Positions 22,909-34,404 are shown, numbered from the stretch's first letter. The stretch is DNA of 64,000 nucleotides from Xanthomonas sacchari (GCF_024266585.1 NZ_CP100647.1:4073001-4137000), one strand, 5' to 3'. Notes: generated by a model not told the origin, from the sequence alone. A program made the numbers and translations.

Positions 22909-23693
22909 GCCATCTGAAGCGCAAGCAGTACAAGGCCCTGATGCAACCGCTGCAGCTGGAACTGACGGCGATGGCGCAGGCGGTGCAGCACAGCGGCGAG
23001 CGCGTGCTGGTGCTGTTCGAAGGCCGCGACACCGCCGGCAAGGGCGGCGCGATCCAGGCCATCGCCGAACACCTCAACCCGCGCCAGTGCCGGGTGGTGG
23101 CGCTGCCCAAGCCGACCGACCGCGAAGCCACGCAATGGTATTTCCAGCGCCACATCGCGCACCTGCCGGCGGCGGGCGAGATCGTGCTGATGGACCGCAG
23201 CTGGTACAACCGCGCCGGCGTGGAGCGGGTCATGGGCTACTGCAGCGATGCCGAGTACCACGCCTTCCTGCGCCAGACCCCGCTGTTCGAACGGCTGCTG
23301 GTGGACGACGGCATCCGCCTGTTCAAGTACTGGCTGTGCGTGGACCAGGCGCAGCAGGAAAAGCGCTTCGCCGAACGCCTGCACGACCCGTTGAAGGGCT
23401 GGAAGCTGTCGCCGGTGGACCTGAAGTCGCGCAGCCAGTACGCCGACTACACCCGCGCCCGCGAAGCGATGCTGGAAGCGACCCACCGCGACTACGCGCC
23501 ATGGACCCTGGTGGACTTCAACGACCAGAAGCGCGGCCGCCTGACGCTGATCCGACACCTGCTCGACCAGCTGCCGGAAACCCGCCTGCACGAACCGGAC
23601 CTGGACCTGCCGCCGCTGAAGCAAAAGCTGCACAAGGAAAAGTTCGGGCTGCTGCAGCCGATCCCGTCGTATGAGGTCGGGAGCGGGGATTAG
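22905..23693 (+). CDS. ppk2: Polyphosphate kinase 2
   Basis: PPK2 enzymes transfer phosphate between polyphosphate and nucleotides. The 262-residue single-domain product has the Walker A loop FEGRDTAGKGGAIQ (residues 38-51), the Walker B/lid segment MDRSWYNRAGVERVMGYC, and the KFWLSI-like KYWLCVDQAQQEKRF. Length is that of single-domain PPK2. Which nucleotide it prefers cannot be told. Its start is coupled to the XRE gene (ATGA). Confidence 0.95.
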   Translation: MSHLKRKQYKALMQPLQLELTAMAQAVQHSGERVLVLFEGRDTAGKGGAIQAIAEHLNPRQCRVVALPKPTDREATQWYFQRHIAHLPAAGEIVLMDRSWYNRAGVERVMGYCSDAEYHAFLRQTPLFERLLVDDGIRLFKYWLCVDQAQQEKRFAERLHDPLKGWKLSPVDLKSRSQYADYTRAREAMLEATHRDYAPWTLVDFNDQKRGRLTLIRHLLDQLPETRLHEPDLDLPPLKQKLHKEKFGLLQPIPSYEVGSGD

Positions 23694-23768
23694 GGGATCG
23701 GGATTGACATGTAGTCGTCCGACAGCAGGCTGCAGGGCACGTGCGGTCAGCTGCTTCGGAGATAACGG

Positions 23769-23859
23769 GTCGCGGCTGAAGCCGCTCCTACGATGGATCT
23801 CGGCCACGGAGTGCAACGCAGGCGCCTGCCTCGTGCAGGAGCGGCTTCAGCCGCGACGA
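23769..23859. repeat. REP pair in inverted orientation
   Basis: Two copies of the palindrome GTCGCGGCTGAAGCCGCTCC/TAC, one at 23769-23791 and its inverse (GCAGGAGCGGCTTCAGCCGC) at 23835-23859, about 43 bp apart. This is the GTAG-type REP of Xanthomonadaceae, also found here at 23994, 34923, 38691/39848 and 41376. Confidence 0.9.
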
Positions 23860-23993
23860 GCGAAACCATCCACTCCTCTCGTCGCGCAAGCCGTCGGGAC
23901 TGCAGGCCCTCCCACAAGGACTGCGCTTGATTCCGGACGACTCGGATGGAGGCGCGGGTTCACTCGCGGCACCACCACAGGTCAGCGTTCCGG

Positions 23994-24016
23994 GTCGCGG
24001 CTGAAGCCGCTCCTAC
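23994..24016. repeat. Single REP palindrome
   Basis: One copy of the GTCGCGGCTGAAGCCGCTCC-TAC palindrome, same orientation as the 23769 copy. Confidence 0.85.
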
Positions 24017-24124
24017 CGCGGCCCGGCAGCGAAAGCGCGCGCACGCGGCGGCGCGCCCTGCAACTCCCCAATCCCGAATCCCCACTCCCGGGCGGCGGCC
24101 ACGCCTCCCGGGCAACCACCGCTC

Positions 24125-24753
24125 TCACCCCGCCGCCGTCCCCTTGCCCTGGCCGGGCGCAGGACCACCCGCGGCGGCGATCGCGGCTTCGATGTCGCGG
24201 GCGGTGACCGGCCCTAGGAACTGCTTGGCGAGCTTGCCGTCGGGCGCGATCAGATAGGTCATCGGCAGGCCCCGCGGGGTGGCGAAGTCGGCCGGCGGCG
24301 CATAGGTGTCGACGATGACGATCGGATAGGCGACCGGATGCTGCTTCAGGAACGCCTGCATCTCCGCCGGCTCGATGTCCTCGTAGGCCAGGCCCACCAC
24401 CTCGATGTTGTCGCGCATCACGTGCAAGGCCGACAGCTCCGGCATCTCCTTCAGGCACGGCGCGCACCAGGTCGCCCAGAAATTCACCACCACCCACTGC
24501 CCGCGGTGCGCGGCCAGGTCGTACTCGCGCCCGTCCACCGCCTTCATCTTCAGGGTCGGCTCGGGTCGGGTCTCCTGCACCACCGCCGGGCCGGCCGCCG
24601 GGGCGGCGGGCGCCTCCGGGGCGGGCGGGGTCTTGGGCGCGGAGGGCGGTGCGGCGGTCGCGGCGCCGTCGCCCGGCTTGGGCGTGGGCTGGCGGTCGCA
24701 CCCGGCCAGCAGCGCGGCGGCGGCGAACAGCGGGAACAGCAGGCGCATGGCGG

Positions 24754-24757
<4 letters not shown>
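24125..24757 (-). CDS. TlpA-like thiol:disulfide reductase lipoprotein
   Basis: A 210-residue thioredoxin-fold protein, membrane anchored. It has a lipobox LLAGC (Cys20), a Pro/Ala-rich linker (about residues 22-65), and a redoxin domain with active site FWATWCAPCLKEMPEL (CAPC) and the cis-Pro region GLPMTYLIAPDG. This fits the TlpA/ResA group that reduces periplasmic disulfides; the target is unknown. The start MTAMRLLF overlaps the YihY stop (ATGA), so the pair is co-translated; a second Met lies three codons on. Confidence 0.92.
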
Positions 24758-27054
<2,297 letters not shown>

Positions 27055-27133
27055 GCGGACGCCCCGCCGCGCCCGGTATCATGGACGGCCTGCACGGCCA
27101 CGGCCGCGCCCCGACATGCTTCTAGGAACGGCA

Positions 27134-27619
27134 ATGGAAGAACTCCTGATCGTCACCACCGGCGGCACGATCGACAAGATCTACTTCGACGACAAGTCCG
27201 ACTACCAGATCGGCGACCCGCAGATCGGCCAGATCCTCAAGGAACTGGGCGTGACCTTCCGCTTCACCGTGATCCCGATCATCCGCAAGGATTCGCTGCA
27301 CATCACCGACGAAGACCGCGAACTGATCCGCGCCACCATCGCCGCGCAATCCGCGCGCCATGTGCTGATCACCCACGGCACCGACTCGATGGTGCAGACC
27401 GGCAAGGTGCTGCAGGCGATCGAGGGCAAGACCATCGTGATGACCGGCGCGCTGAACCCGGCGCGCTTCCGCGGCTCCGACGCCGAGTTCAACATCGGCT
27501 GCGCGGTAGGCGCGGTGCAGTCGCTGCCGGCGGGCGTCTACATCGCCATGAACGGGCGGATCTGGGACCCGCAGCAGGTGCGCAAGAACGTGGCGGCGAA
27601 CCGCTTCGAAGCAGTCTGA
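27134..27619 (+). CDS. Single-domain asparaginase-like protein
   Basis: A 161-residue protein corresponding to the N-terminal half only of a type I/II L-asparaginase (normally about 330 residues). Seen: the nucleophile-Thr motif VTTGGTIDKIYFD (residues 7-19) and the second motif LITHGTDSMVQTGKVL (Thr-Asp) typical of the active site, then MTGALNPARFRGSDAEFNI. The frame ends with a clean TGA and no C-terminal domain follows, so it looks like a stable short family rather than a truncation. Ribosome site AGGAACGG. Substrate unknown. Confidence 0.85.
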   Translation: MEELLIVTTGGTIDKIYFDDKSDYQIGDPQIGQILKELGVTFRFTVIPIIRKDSLHITDEDRELIRATIAAQSARHVLITHGTDSMVQTGKVLQAIEGKTIVMTGALNPARFRGSDAEFNIGCAVGAVQSLPAGVYIAMNGRIWDPQQVRKNVAANRFEAV

Positions 27620-27628
27620 GCGACGACG

Positions 27629-28102
27629 ATGTCCAAGGCCACACGCGCAACCAAGGCGTTGGACGCGGCCGGCATCGCCTATCGGCTGCATCCCTACGAC
27701 TACGCGGCAGAGGCCGCCGCCAAGGGCCTGCAGGCCGCGCAGGCGCTGGGCCTGCCGCCGGAGCGGGTGCTGAAGAGCCTGATGGCCTGGGTCGACACCC
27801 GCGCGGTCTGCGTGGTGGTCCCGTCCGACCGCCGCGTGCAGTTGAAGAAGCTGGCCGCCGCCGCGGGCGGCAAGGCGGCGCGGATGATGGAGGCCGCCGA
27901 GGCCGAGCGCCGCACCGGCTACAAGGTCGGCGGCATCAGTCCGCTGGGCCAGCAGCGGCCGGCGCCGGTGCTGATCGAGCAATCGGCGCTGGGCGCGGGG
28001 AGCGTGTGGTTCAACGCCGGGCAACGCGGCCTGCTGCTGGAGATGGAGGCCGCGCAGGTGCTCGACGCGCTGCAGGCGCGCGCCTGCGATCTGTGCGAGT
28101 GA
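27629..28102 (+). CDS. ybaK: Cys-tRNA(Pro)/Cys-tRNA(Cys) deacylase YbaK
   Basis: Editing protein that hydrolyses Cys mischarged on tRNA-Pro. The 157-residue product has the YbaK fold with RVLKSLMAWVDTRAVCVVVP, KLAAAAGGKAARMMEAAEAE and GYKVGGISPLGQ, where Lys and Gly-Gly-x-Ser/Pro belong to the family signature. It begins 9 bp after the asparaginase-like gene, so they are probably one transcript. The stop is 6 bp from that of the convergent protease. Confidence 0.92.
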   Translation: MSKATRATKALDAAGIAYRLHPYDYAAEAAAKGLQAAQALGLPPERVLKSLMAWVDTRAVCVVVPSDRRVQLKKLAAAAGGKAARMMEAAEAERRTGYKVGGISPLGQQRPAPVLIEQSALGAGSVWFNAGQRGLLLEMEAAQVLDALQARACDLCE

Positions 28103-28108
28103 GCCGCG

Positions 28109-29800
28109 TCAGTACGTGGCGGTCGCACTCAGGCCGGCCACGGCGGTGATCGCCTTGATGCGCACGTAGTAGAGCCCGGCCGGCAGTTTCAGCGTGCACC
28201 GCTCGGCGGTGCCGGTGGCGACCGAGCGGCACCCGTAGGCGCCATCGGTCGGCAAGGCGCCTGCGCGCAGATACAGATCGGCGTTGCCGCTGCCGCCGGA
28301 CAGGGCCAACGTCAACGATGGCGTGCCGGCCGGCACGCTGATCTGGTAGTACAGCGACGTTCCGGCCTTGAGCGAGAGATTCCCCAGCGGCACGCCGCGG
28401 ACCAGCGTCTGCGCCTTCAACGTCGCCGCCACCGCCGCCCCGGCATTCACCAGGCCAGCGCCGCAACCGCCCGTGCACGGCACCGGCAGCGCGCTGGCGG
28501 TGGCCTTCAACCGCGCCTCGAGTTCGGCCGGCGCGAGCGGATTCAACGATGCCGACAGCACCAGCGCGGCCACGCCGGCCACGTGCGGCGCGGCCATCGA
28601 GGTGCCGCTGTAGGACGCATAGCCGGGCGCCGCGGGGGCCAGCGTGCCGGCATTGAGCGTGGACAGGATGCCCTGCCCGGGCGCGGCGATGTCGACGCCC
28701 GCGCCATAGTTGGAAAAACTGGCCCGGGCGCCGGCCGCGGTCGTCGCCGCCACCGCGATCACGTTCGGACAGTTGGCGGGCACGCTGCCGGCGACATCGC
28801 TATTGCTGTTGCCGGCGGCGACGACGACGCTGCTGCCGCGCGCGACGGCGGCCGCGATCGCGCCGGCCATCGTCGACGAGCAACTCCCGGCGGCACCCAG
28901 CGACAGATTGATCACCTGGGCCGGCGTGGGGTTGGCGGGAACGCCCGCCACGCTGCCGCCCGCGGCCCAGACGATGGCATCGGCGACATCGGAGAGATAG
29001 CCACCGCATTTGCCCAGCACGCGCACCGGCAGCAGCCTCGCATTGAAGGCCACACCGGCGACGCCGGCGCCGTTGTTGGTGACGGCGGCGATGGTGCCGG
29101 CGACATGGGTGCCGTGCCAGGTCGAACTTGCCCCCGACGTTCCGGTGCCGCAGGTGTTGGCCGGATAGCCATCGCCAGGATCGGCCGCGTCGCCGTCGCG
29201 GCCACCGCCATCGCCGGCGATCGCCGGGGCGCTGATGAAGTCGTAGCCGGGCAACACGTTCGCGGCCAGATCCGGGTGCGCGGTGATGCCGGTGTCGAGC
29301 ACCGCCACCACGACGCCCTTGCCGGTCGCCACGTCCCAGGCCGGGCGGACATTGATCGCCGCCGCGCTCGTGCCCAACGCCCATTGTTGCGGCAAACCAG
29401 GATCGTTCGGGACCAGCGTGGGCCGCAACAGCACATCGACTTCCACGCGGGCGACCGCCGGATCGGCGGCGAGGCGGCGCATCAGCGTTTCCGCCTCGAC
29501 GCGATCCAGGCTGCGGTCAGCGGCAATGACGTCGGCGCCGGTCGCCAAACGCCGCAACGACGCCAGCCAGAGGGCACGGCCGCGGCGGGCGGGCAGCATC
29601 TGCGCCGCCTCTGCCAGCGGAGCGGCGCGAGAGGCCAGCGCAGGACGCATGCCGTCGCGATAGGTCACGATGAAGCGCTGCGGATTCGGCGTCGTCGCCA
29701 GTGCCTGCACTCCGATTTCGCCGGCAGTGGCGGTGCCTGCCGCCGTCAGCAGCAACAGGATCGCTGCGCTGCGGCGACGGGACACGATGTACTTGAACAT
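28109..29800 (-). CDS. Secreted subtilisin-like (S8) serine protease with PPC domain
   Basis: A 563-residue preproprotein: signal peptide (residues 1-26), an inhibitory propeptide (about 38-125), and an S8 catalytic domain with triad Asp169 (AVLDTGI), His229 (HGTHVAG) and Ser401 (SGTSMAAPHVAG), plus the oxyanion Asn in VVVAAGNS. The last 100 residues are a PPC (bacterial pre-peptidase C-terminal) domain, as in extracellular proteases of Xanthomonas. The ATG at 29800 has the site GGGGAAAG. It lies downstream of a second protease with the same architecture, in tandem. Confidence 0.95.
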   Translation of the reverse strand: MFKYIVSRRRSAAILLLLTAAGTATAGEIGVQALATTPNPQRFIVTYRDGMRPALASRAAPLAEAAQMLPARRGRALWLASLRRLATGADVIAADRSLDRVEAETLMRRLAADPAVARVEVDVLLRPTLVPNDPGLPQQWALGTSAAAINVRPAWDVATGKGVVVAVLDTGITAHPDLAANVLPGYDFISAPAIAGDGGGRDGDAADPGDGYPANTCGTGTSGASSTWHGTHVAGTIAAVTNNGAGVAGVAFNARLLPVRVLGKCGGYLSDVADAIVWAAGGSVAGVPANPTPAQVINLSLGAAGSCSSTMAGAIAAAVARGSSVVVAAGNSNSDVAGSVPANCPNVIAVAATTAAGARASFSNYGAGVDIAAPGQGILSTLNAGTLAPAAPGYASYSGTSMAAPHVAGVAALVLSASLNPLAPAELEARLKATASALPVPCTGGCGAGLVNAGAAVAATLKAQTLVRGVPLGNLSLKAGTSLYYQISVPAGTPSLTLALSGGSGNADLYLRAGALPTDGAYGCRSVATGTAERCTLKLPAGLYYVRIKAITAVAGLSATATY

Positions 29801-30055
29801 GAAACTTTCCCCTGGTTGTCCACATGGCGCAGTCGGCCGGCCGCTGCGCCAGCCGGACGTGGCGGCGCATGCGCTGGCTGCCGCGGTACTGCGACGGCCG
29901 TAGGACGGTTCCTGCAGTGCGAGTAGCGGCACGGCGCCGCTCCGGTGGAGGACGTCGTGGCGGCAGCATGCGGATCTGTGATGCGCGACCTTTGACGACG
30001 GAATGCCTATCCAGAGGCAGGCGCGACACCGGGAAAGCGGTCGCAACGCGCAAAC

Positions 30056-30083
30056 AAAAAAGCCCCGCGCCGAAGCGCGGGGC
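30056..30083 (-). terminator. Rho-independent terminator of the 30178-31959 protease gene
   Basis: On the minus strand GCCCCGCGC-TTCG-GCGCGGGGC gives a perfect 9-bp stem with UUCG loop, followed by TTTTTTG. A second GC-rich hairpin (30144-30166) precedes it. Together they fill part of the 377-bp gap 29801-30177; the rest of the gap, upstream of the second protease, shows no gene. Confidence 0.92.
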
Positions 30084-30177
30084 GACCGAGGGTGACAGCG
30101 GCGGCCTCCTGGCCGACCGCTGCGTTCCGGCACCGGGAGGTGCGCGGCGGCCCGCAAGGCCGCCGCGACGGAGTGCC

Positions 30178-31959
30178 TCAGTAGTCGGCCTTCAGGCTGA
30201 CCCCGGAGAACGTGCTGTACGCCTTCACCCGCACGTAGTAGGTGCCGGCCTGCGGCGAGTTGAAGGTGCAGGTCTCGTTGTTGCCATTCCGGTACGGACG
30301 GCAGTCGTAGGCCGAGTCGGTCGGCGCGCTGCCGAAGCGCACGTACAGGTCGGCATCGCCGCTGCCGCCGGAGATGGTGACCACCAGGCTGCTGGAGCCG
30401 GACGGCACCTTGACCGTGTAGTTCAGCGAGGAGCCGGTGTTGGCACTGAGGCCGGTGACCGCCACGCCATCCTGCAGCTCGTTGCTGCTGCCGCCACCAC
30501 CGCCACCGCCGCTGCTGCCGCCGTTCTTCGCCGCGGTGACCGCTGCGTTGGCGTCGAGCAGGCCGGCGCCGCAGCCCTGCGAGCAGGAGAAGCTGGCCGC
30601 GGTGTTCTTGATGGTGCTTTCCACCTGCGCGGGGGTCAGCGCGCTCGGCGCCACCGACTGCATCAGCGCGACTACGCCGGCCACATGCGGCGTCGCCATC
30701 GAGGTGCCGCTGTAGGAGGCATAGCTGGCGTTGCCCGGGGTGGTGGTGCCGTCGTTGAGGGTCGACAGGATGCTCGAGCCCGGCGCGGAGATGTCGATGC
30801 CCGAGCCGTAGTTCGAGTAGCTGGCCTTGGCCCGCGACGACGTGGTGGCCGCCACCGCGATCACGTTGTTGCAGTTGGCCGGCACCGCGTTGGACACGTT
30901 GGTCGAGCTGTTGCCCGCCGCCACCACCACGGTGGTGCCGCGGTTGACCGCGCCGTTGATGGCGTTCTGGTAGGTGTTCGAGCAGGTGCCGCTGCCGCCC
31001 AGCGACATGTTGATCACTTCGGCCGGGTTCTGGTTGGCCGGCACGCCGCTGACGGTGCCGCCGGAGGCCCAGGTGATCGCATCGGCGATGTCGGAGGTGT
31101 AGCCGCCGCACTTGCCGAGCACGCGCACCGGCACGATCTTGGCGTTGAACGCGGTGCCGGCCACGCCGGTGCTGTTGTTGGTGACGGCGGCGATGGTGCC
31201 GGCCACGTGGGTGCCGTGCCAGCTCGAGTTCGACGCGGACGAGCCGGAGTAGCACTCGCCGGCGGCGGCCCAGTCGCCTTCGTCGGCCGGGTTGCTGTCG
31301 CGGCCGTCGCCGTCGCGCGCGCCGTCGGCGTCGCTGATGAAGTCGTAGCCGGGCAGGATGTTGGCGTTGAGATCCGGGTGGTTGGTGATGCCGGTGTCGA
31401 TCACCGCCACGACCACGCCGTTGCCGGTGGCCTTGTCCCAGGCCGGACGCACGTTGATGCCGGCGTCGCTGGTGCCGAAGGCCCACTGGTCGGACAGGCG
31501 CGGATCGTTCGGGGTCAGCGCGATGGTCATGCGCTGGTCGACCTCGACGTACTCGACGTTCGGGTCGGCGGCGATCTGCCGCATCAGCGTCTCGGCCTCG
31601 GCGCGGTCCAGCGGGCGGCTGGCCTTGACCACTTCCGGCCCGACCGCCAGGCGGCGCAGGGGGGTCAGGCCCAGCGCACGGCCGTTCTTGGCCGGCAGCG
31701 CGGCGGCGGCCGATTGCAGCGTCGCGCGCAGCGCCGCCGAGGGCGCCGCCGCGGCGGTGGAGGCGCTGGAGATGCTGACCGGCGCGGCGTCGCGGGTCTT
31801 GACGATGAAGCGCTGCACGGTCGGCTCGGAAGACAGGCCGGAGAGGTTCACGTCACCGGCGAACGCTGGGGTGGCCAGCAGCAACGAGGTGAGAGCGGAG
31901 GCGCCCAGCACGACCAGCCAAGGACGCTGACGCGACCCACGATGCGACATTTCGGACAT
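30178..31959 (-). CDS. Secreted subtilisin-like (S8) serine protease with PPC domain (paralogue)
   Basis: A 593-residue preproprotein with the same layout as its neighbour: signal peptide ending about residue 35 (LLLATPAFAGD), propeptide, and catalytic residues Asp188 (AVIDTGI), His248 (HGTHVAG) and Ser420 (SGTSMATPHVAG), then a Gly/Ser-rich linker (SSGGGGGGSS) and a PPC domain. The ATG at 31959 has the site AAAGGAAG; the frame stays open upstream but I see no reason to extend it. It resembles the major extracellular subtilases of X. campestris, which are virulence-associated. A strong terminator follows. Confidence 0.95.
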   Translation of the reverse strand: MSEMSHRGSRQRPWLVVLGASALTSLLLATPAFAGDVNLSGLSSEPTVQRFIVKTRDAAPVSISSASTAAAAPSAALRATLQSAAAALPAKNGRALGLTPLRRLAVGPEVVKASRPLDRAEAETLMRQIAADPNVEYVEVDQRMTIALTPNDPRLSDQWAFGTSDAGINVRPAWDKATGNGVVVAVIDTGITNHPDLNANILPGYDFISDADGARDGDGRDSNPADEGDWAAAGECYSGSSASNSSWHGTHVAGTIAAVTNNSTGVAGTAFNAKIVPVRVLGKCGGYTSDIADAITWASGGTVSGVPANQNPAEVINMSLGGSGTCSNTYQNAINGAVNRGTTVVVAAGNSSTNVSNAVPANCNNVIAVAATTSSRAKASYSNYGSGIDISAPGSSILSTLNDGTTTPGNASYASYSGTSMATPHVAGVVALMQSVAPSALTPAQVESTIKNTAASFSCSQGCGAGLLDANAAVTAAKNGGSSGGGGGGGSSNELQDGVAVTGLSANTGSSLNYTVKVPSGSSSLVVTISGGSGDADLYVRFGSAPTDSAYDCRPYRNGNNETCTFNSPQAGTYYVRVKAYSTFSGVSLKADY

Positions 31960-32544
31960 TCGGACTTCCTTTCGGTTGAGTAGCCGCCTGCTGGCGGGTG
32001 TTCCGCGCCGCACCGGTCCGGCCCTAACCTGAACCTGGCGTGCATTGCGAGCCCGGCCGACCCACGTGTTGTCGACCATTCATCGACGCTAGCTCAGTAC
32101 AAGCGCGTATGGAGCAGGGTGTGACGGAAATCCGTTGTACAAAATGGCGAAGTGCAATCGAGTTCGATGTAATAAAGAGAACTACGCCTCGTTTTTGCTG
32201 CAGCGCAACATGGCAAGACGCCAAACTTGGCAAATCCGGAGCAATTTTTTGGCTCTCGCGCGACACATCGGCAAGAAAAAGAGACAGCGGATACAGACAT
32301 CCGGAGCCGTCTGCAGGACACCCGCCGGATCGGGATGCACACGGAACGTCCAGGGAGCGGACAGTCCCGGAAAGGTCAGCAGGAGCCATCGCGGAGACTG
32401 TGCACCGACGCAGCAGACGCCACGGCGCACCAGCGCGGATGCCGCCCGCGATGGCCGAGCACAACCTCGGACCCGCGCCACAATGGCATCAGGCCCGTCC
32501 GCCAGGACGGCCGGCGGCCGCCCTGGCGCGGGACACGCGCAGGC
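31960..32544. other. Protease promoter region with an AT-rich island
   Basis: A 585-bp gap between the ilvE stop and the protease start. Bases about 32090-32300 are clearly more AT-rich than the surroundings (runs such as AATTTTTTGG, TTTTTGC and AATAAAG), as is common for regulatory regions. I could not place a convincing -35/-10 pair. Short open frames here are not supported. Confidence 0.6.
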
Positions 32545-33645
32545 TCAGCCCATCTGCACCAGCCAGCCGTGGCGGTCGGCCACGCGGCCGTACTGGATGT
32601 CGGTCAGCTCCTGGCGCAGCGACAGCGTCACCGGGCCGGCCGGGGCGGTCAGGTCGCCCACCGCGAAGTCCTTGCCCTTGAGCTGCCCGATCGGGGTCAC
32701 CACCGCGGCGGTCCCGCAGGCGAACACCTCGGCGATCTCGCCCGAGGCCACGCCGTCGCGCCATTCGTCGATGCTCACCTGGCGCTCCACCACCTGCATG
32801 CCGCGGTCGCGGGCCAGTTGCAGGATGCTGTCGCGGGTGATGCCTTCCAGGATGCTGCCCGACAGCGCCGGGGTGACCAGGCTGCCGTCGCGCATCACCA
32901 GGAACACGTTCATGCCGCCCAGCTCCTCGATGTACTTGCCTTCGACCGGGTCGAGGAACAGCACCTGCGAGCAGCCCTGCGCCTGCGCCTGCTGCTGCGG
33001 CAGCAGCGAGGCGGCGTAGTTGCCGCCGCACTTGGCCGCGCCGGTGCCGCCCTTGGCGGCGCGCGCGTAGTCGGTGGACAGCCAGATCGCCACCGGCGCC
33101 ACGCCCTTGGCGAAATAGGCGCCGGCCGGGCTGGCGATGACGTAGTAGCCGGCCTTCTGCGCGGCGCGCACGCCCAGGAAGGCCTCGTTGGCGATCATGA
33201 ACGGACGGAAATACAGGCTGGTCTCCGGCGCCGACGGCACCCATGCCGCGTCGACCGCGATCAGCTGCCGCAGCGATTCCACGAACAGCTCCACCGGCAG
33301 TTCCGGCAGCGCCAGGCGCTGCGCCGAGCGCTGCAGGCGCTTGCCGTTGGCCTCCGGGCGGAAGGTCCAGATCGAACCGTCGGCGTGGCGATAGGCCTTG
33401 ATGCCTTCGAAGATCTCCTGCCCGTAGTGCAGCACCGAGGCCGCCGGGTCCAGCGCCAGCGGGCCGTAGGCGCGCACTTCGGCGTCGTGCCAGCCCTGCT
33501 CGCGGCTCCATTCGATGGCGACCATGTGGTCGGTGAAATAGTTGCCGAAGCCCGGCGCGGCGAGGATCTGCGCGCGCGCCTCGGCGCTGCGCGCGGCGGT
33601 GGACGGGATCAGGCGGAACTGCGTGGACGGCTCGGTAGCGGACAC
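32545..33645 (-). CDS. ilvE: Branched-chain amino acid aminotransferase
   Basis: PLP-dependent transaminase for Ile, Leu and Val. The 366-residue product has the type II BCAT signature: FGNYFTDHMVAIEW, the segment VLHYGQEIFEGIKAYR, and KCGGNYAASLLPQQQA with the PLP-binding lysine region (VEGKYIEELGGMNVF), then the G-I/V-T-R-D motif EGITRDSIL. The start is GTG at 33645, preceded by AGGAAT; the frame is open further upstream but without a site. Confidence 0.95.
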   Translation of the reverse strand: MSATEPSTQFRLIPSTAARSAEARAQILAAPGFGNYFTDHMVAIEWSREQGWHDAEVRAYGPLALDPAASVLHYGQEIFEGIKAYRHADGSIWTFRPEANGKRLQRSAQRLALPELPVELFVESLRQLIAVDAAWVPSAPETSLYFRPFMIANEAFLGVRAAQKAGYYVIASPAGAYFAKGVAPVAIWLSTDYARAAKGGTGAAKCGGNYAASLLPQQQAQAQGCSQVLFLDPVEGKYIEELGGMNVFLVMRDGSLVTPALSGSILEGITRDSILQLARDRGMQVVERQVSIDEWRDGVASGEIAEVFACGTAAVVTPIGQLKGKDFAVGDLTAPAGPVTLSLRQELTDIQYGRVADRHGWLVQMG

Positions 33646-33747
33646 CGGGGATTCCTGTGGTAGTCGAGGGATGGCCAGGGCCGCCGGGTGCGGCGACCGC
33701 AGCGGCGGCGCCTGCTGCAGGCTCCGGCGCGACGCGTCGCGCACAGC

Positions 33748-34299
33748 TCAGAGCATGCCGGTTTCCAGGCGCGCGGCCTCAGACATCATATGCCGGCCCC
33801 ACGGCGGATCGAACACCAGCTCGACGTCGGCCTCGGCCACCGTCGGGATCATTTCCAGCTTGCTGCGCACGTCGTCGACCAGTATCTCGCCCATGCCGCA
33901 GCCGGGCGCGGTCAGGGTCATCTTGACCTCGACGGTGCGCTGGCCATCCTCGCGCGCGTGCATCGCCACGTCGTAGATCAGCCCCAGATCGACGATGTTG
34001 AACGGAATCTCCGGATCGAAGCAGGTGCGCAACTGCTGCCAGATCAGGGCTTCGACCTGCTCGTCGCCGGCGTCCTCGGACAATTCCAGCCCCGGCGGCG
34101 GCTCCTTGCCGATGGCATCGCCATCCTTGCCGGCGATGCGGAACAGATTGCCCTCCACGAACACCGTGTAGCTGCCGCCCAGGGCCTGGGTGATGTAGCC
34201 ATAGCTGCCGGCCGGCAGGGTCACCGCGTCGCCCTGCGGCACCATCACCGCGGCGCAATCGCGTTCGAATTGGACAGGTTCGCTGCTGCGTGAGTACAT
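33748..34299 (-). CDS. sufT: Fe-S cluster assembly protein SufT (DUF59/MIP18 family)
   Basis: SufT-type protein involved in maturation of Fe-S proteins. The 183-residue product has an N-terminal extension (about residues 1-75) and a C-terminal MIP18/DUF59 domain with the motif FDPEIPFNIVDLGLIYDV and MTLTAPGCGMGEILVDDV, which contains the conserved Cys. Start chosen at ATG 34299; an upstream extension would have no family support. The ilvE gene starts 103 bp downstream. Confidence 0.88.
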   Translation of the reverse strand: MYSRSSEPVQFERDCAAVMVPQGDAVTLPAGSYGYITQALGGSYTVFVEGNLFRIAGKDGDAIGKEPPPGLELSEDAGDEQVEALIWQQLRTCFDPEIPFNIVDLGLIYDVAMHAREDGQRTVEVKMTLTAPGCGMGEILVDDVRSKLEMIPTVAEADVELVFDPPWGRHMMSEAARLETGML

Positions 34300-34404
34300 G
34301 GGGGCGATATGGGGACGGGCCCCGCCGGTGCAAGTCGTGCAGTTTATCCGAGTGCGCGGCGCGCGCGCCGCAAGTATCCTGTACACCTTCTCCGGGAACA
34401 TCGA

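Larger units (their letters stand above)
23694..24124. other. Gene-free spacer rich in repeats
   Basis: Convergent gap between ppk2 and the TlpA-like gene. It holds three REP palindromes (see separate entries) and two halves of the GGGAAT/ATTCCC repeat: GGGGATCGGGATTG at 23692-23706 and CCCCAATCCCGAATCCCCA at 24064-24084. No gene is supported. Confidence 0.7.

Noticed and set aside
23694-24124. REP-rich spacer considered as a CRISPR array.
   Set aside because: The copies are palindromic, irregularly spaced and in both orientations, with no unique spacers of constant length and no cas genes.
28109-31486. One open frame that seems to join both proteases into an 1125-residue protein.
   Set aside because: It reads protease 2 in the wrong frame and passes through the 30056 terminator; each protease has its own start and ribosome site.
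32094-32481. Short minus-strand frames in the AT-rich gap upstream of the protease.
   Set aside because: No ribosome site, no domain, and overlapping alternative frames; better taken as a regulatory region.
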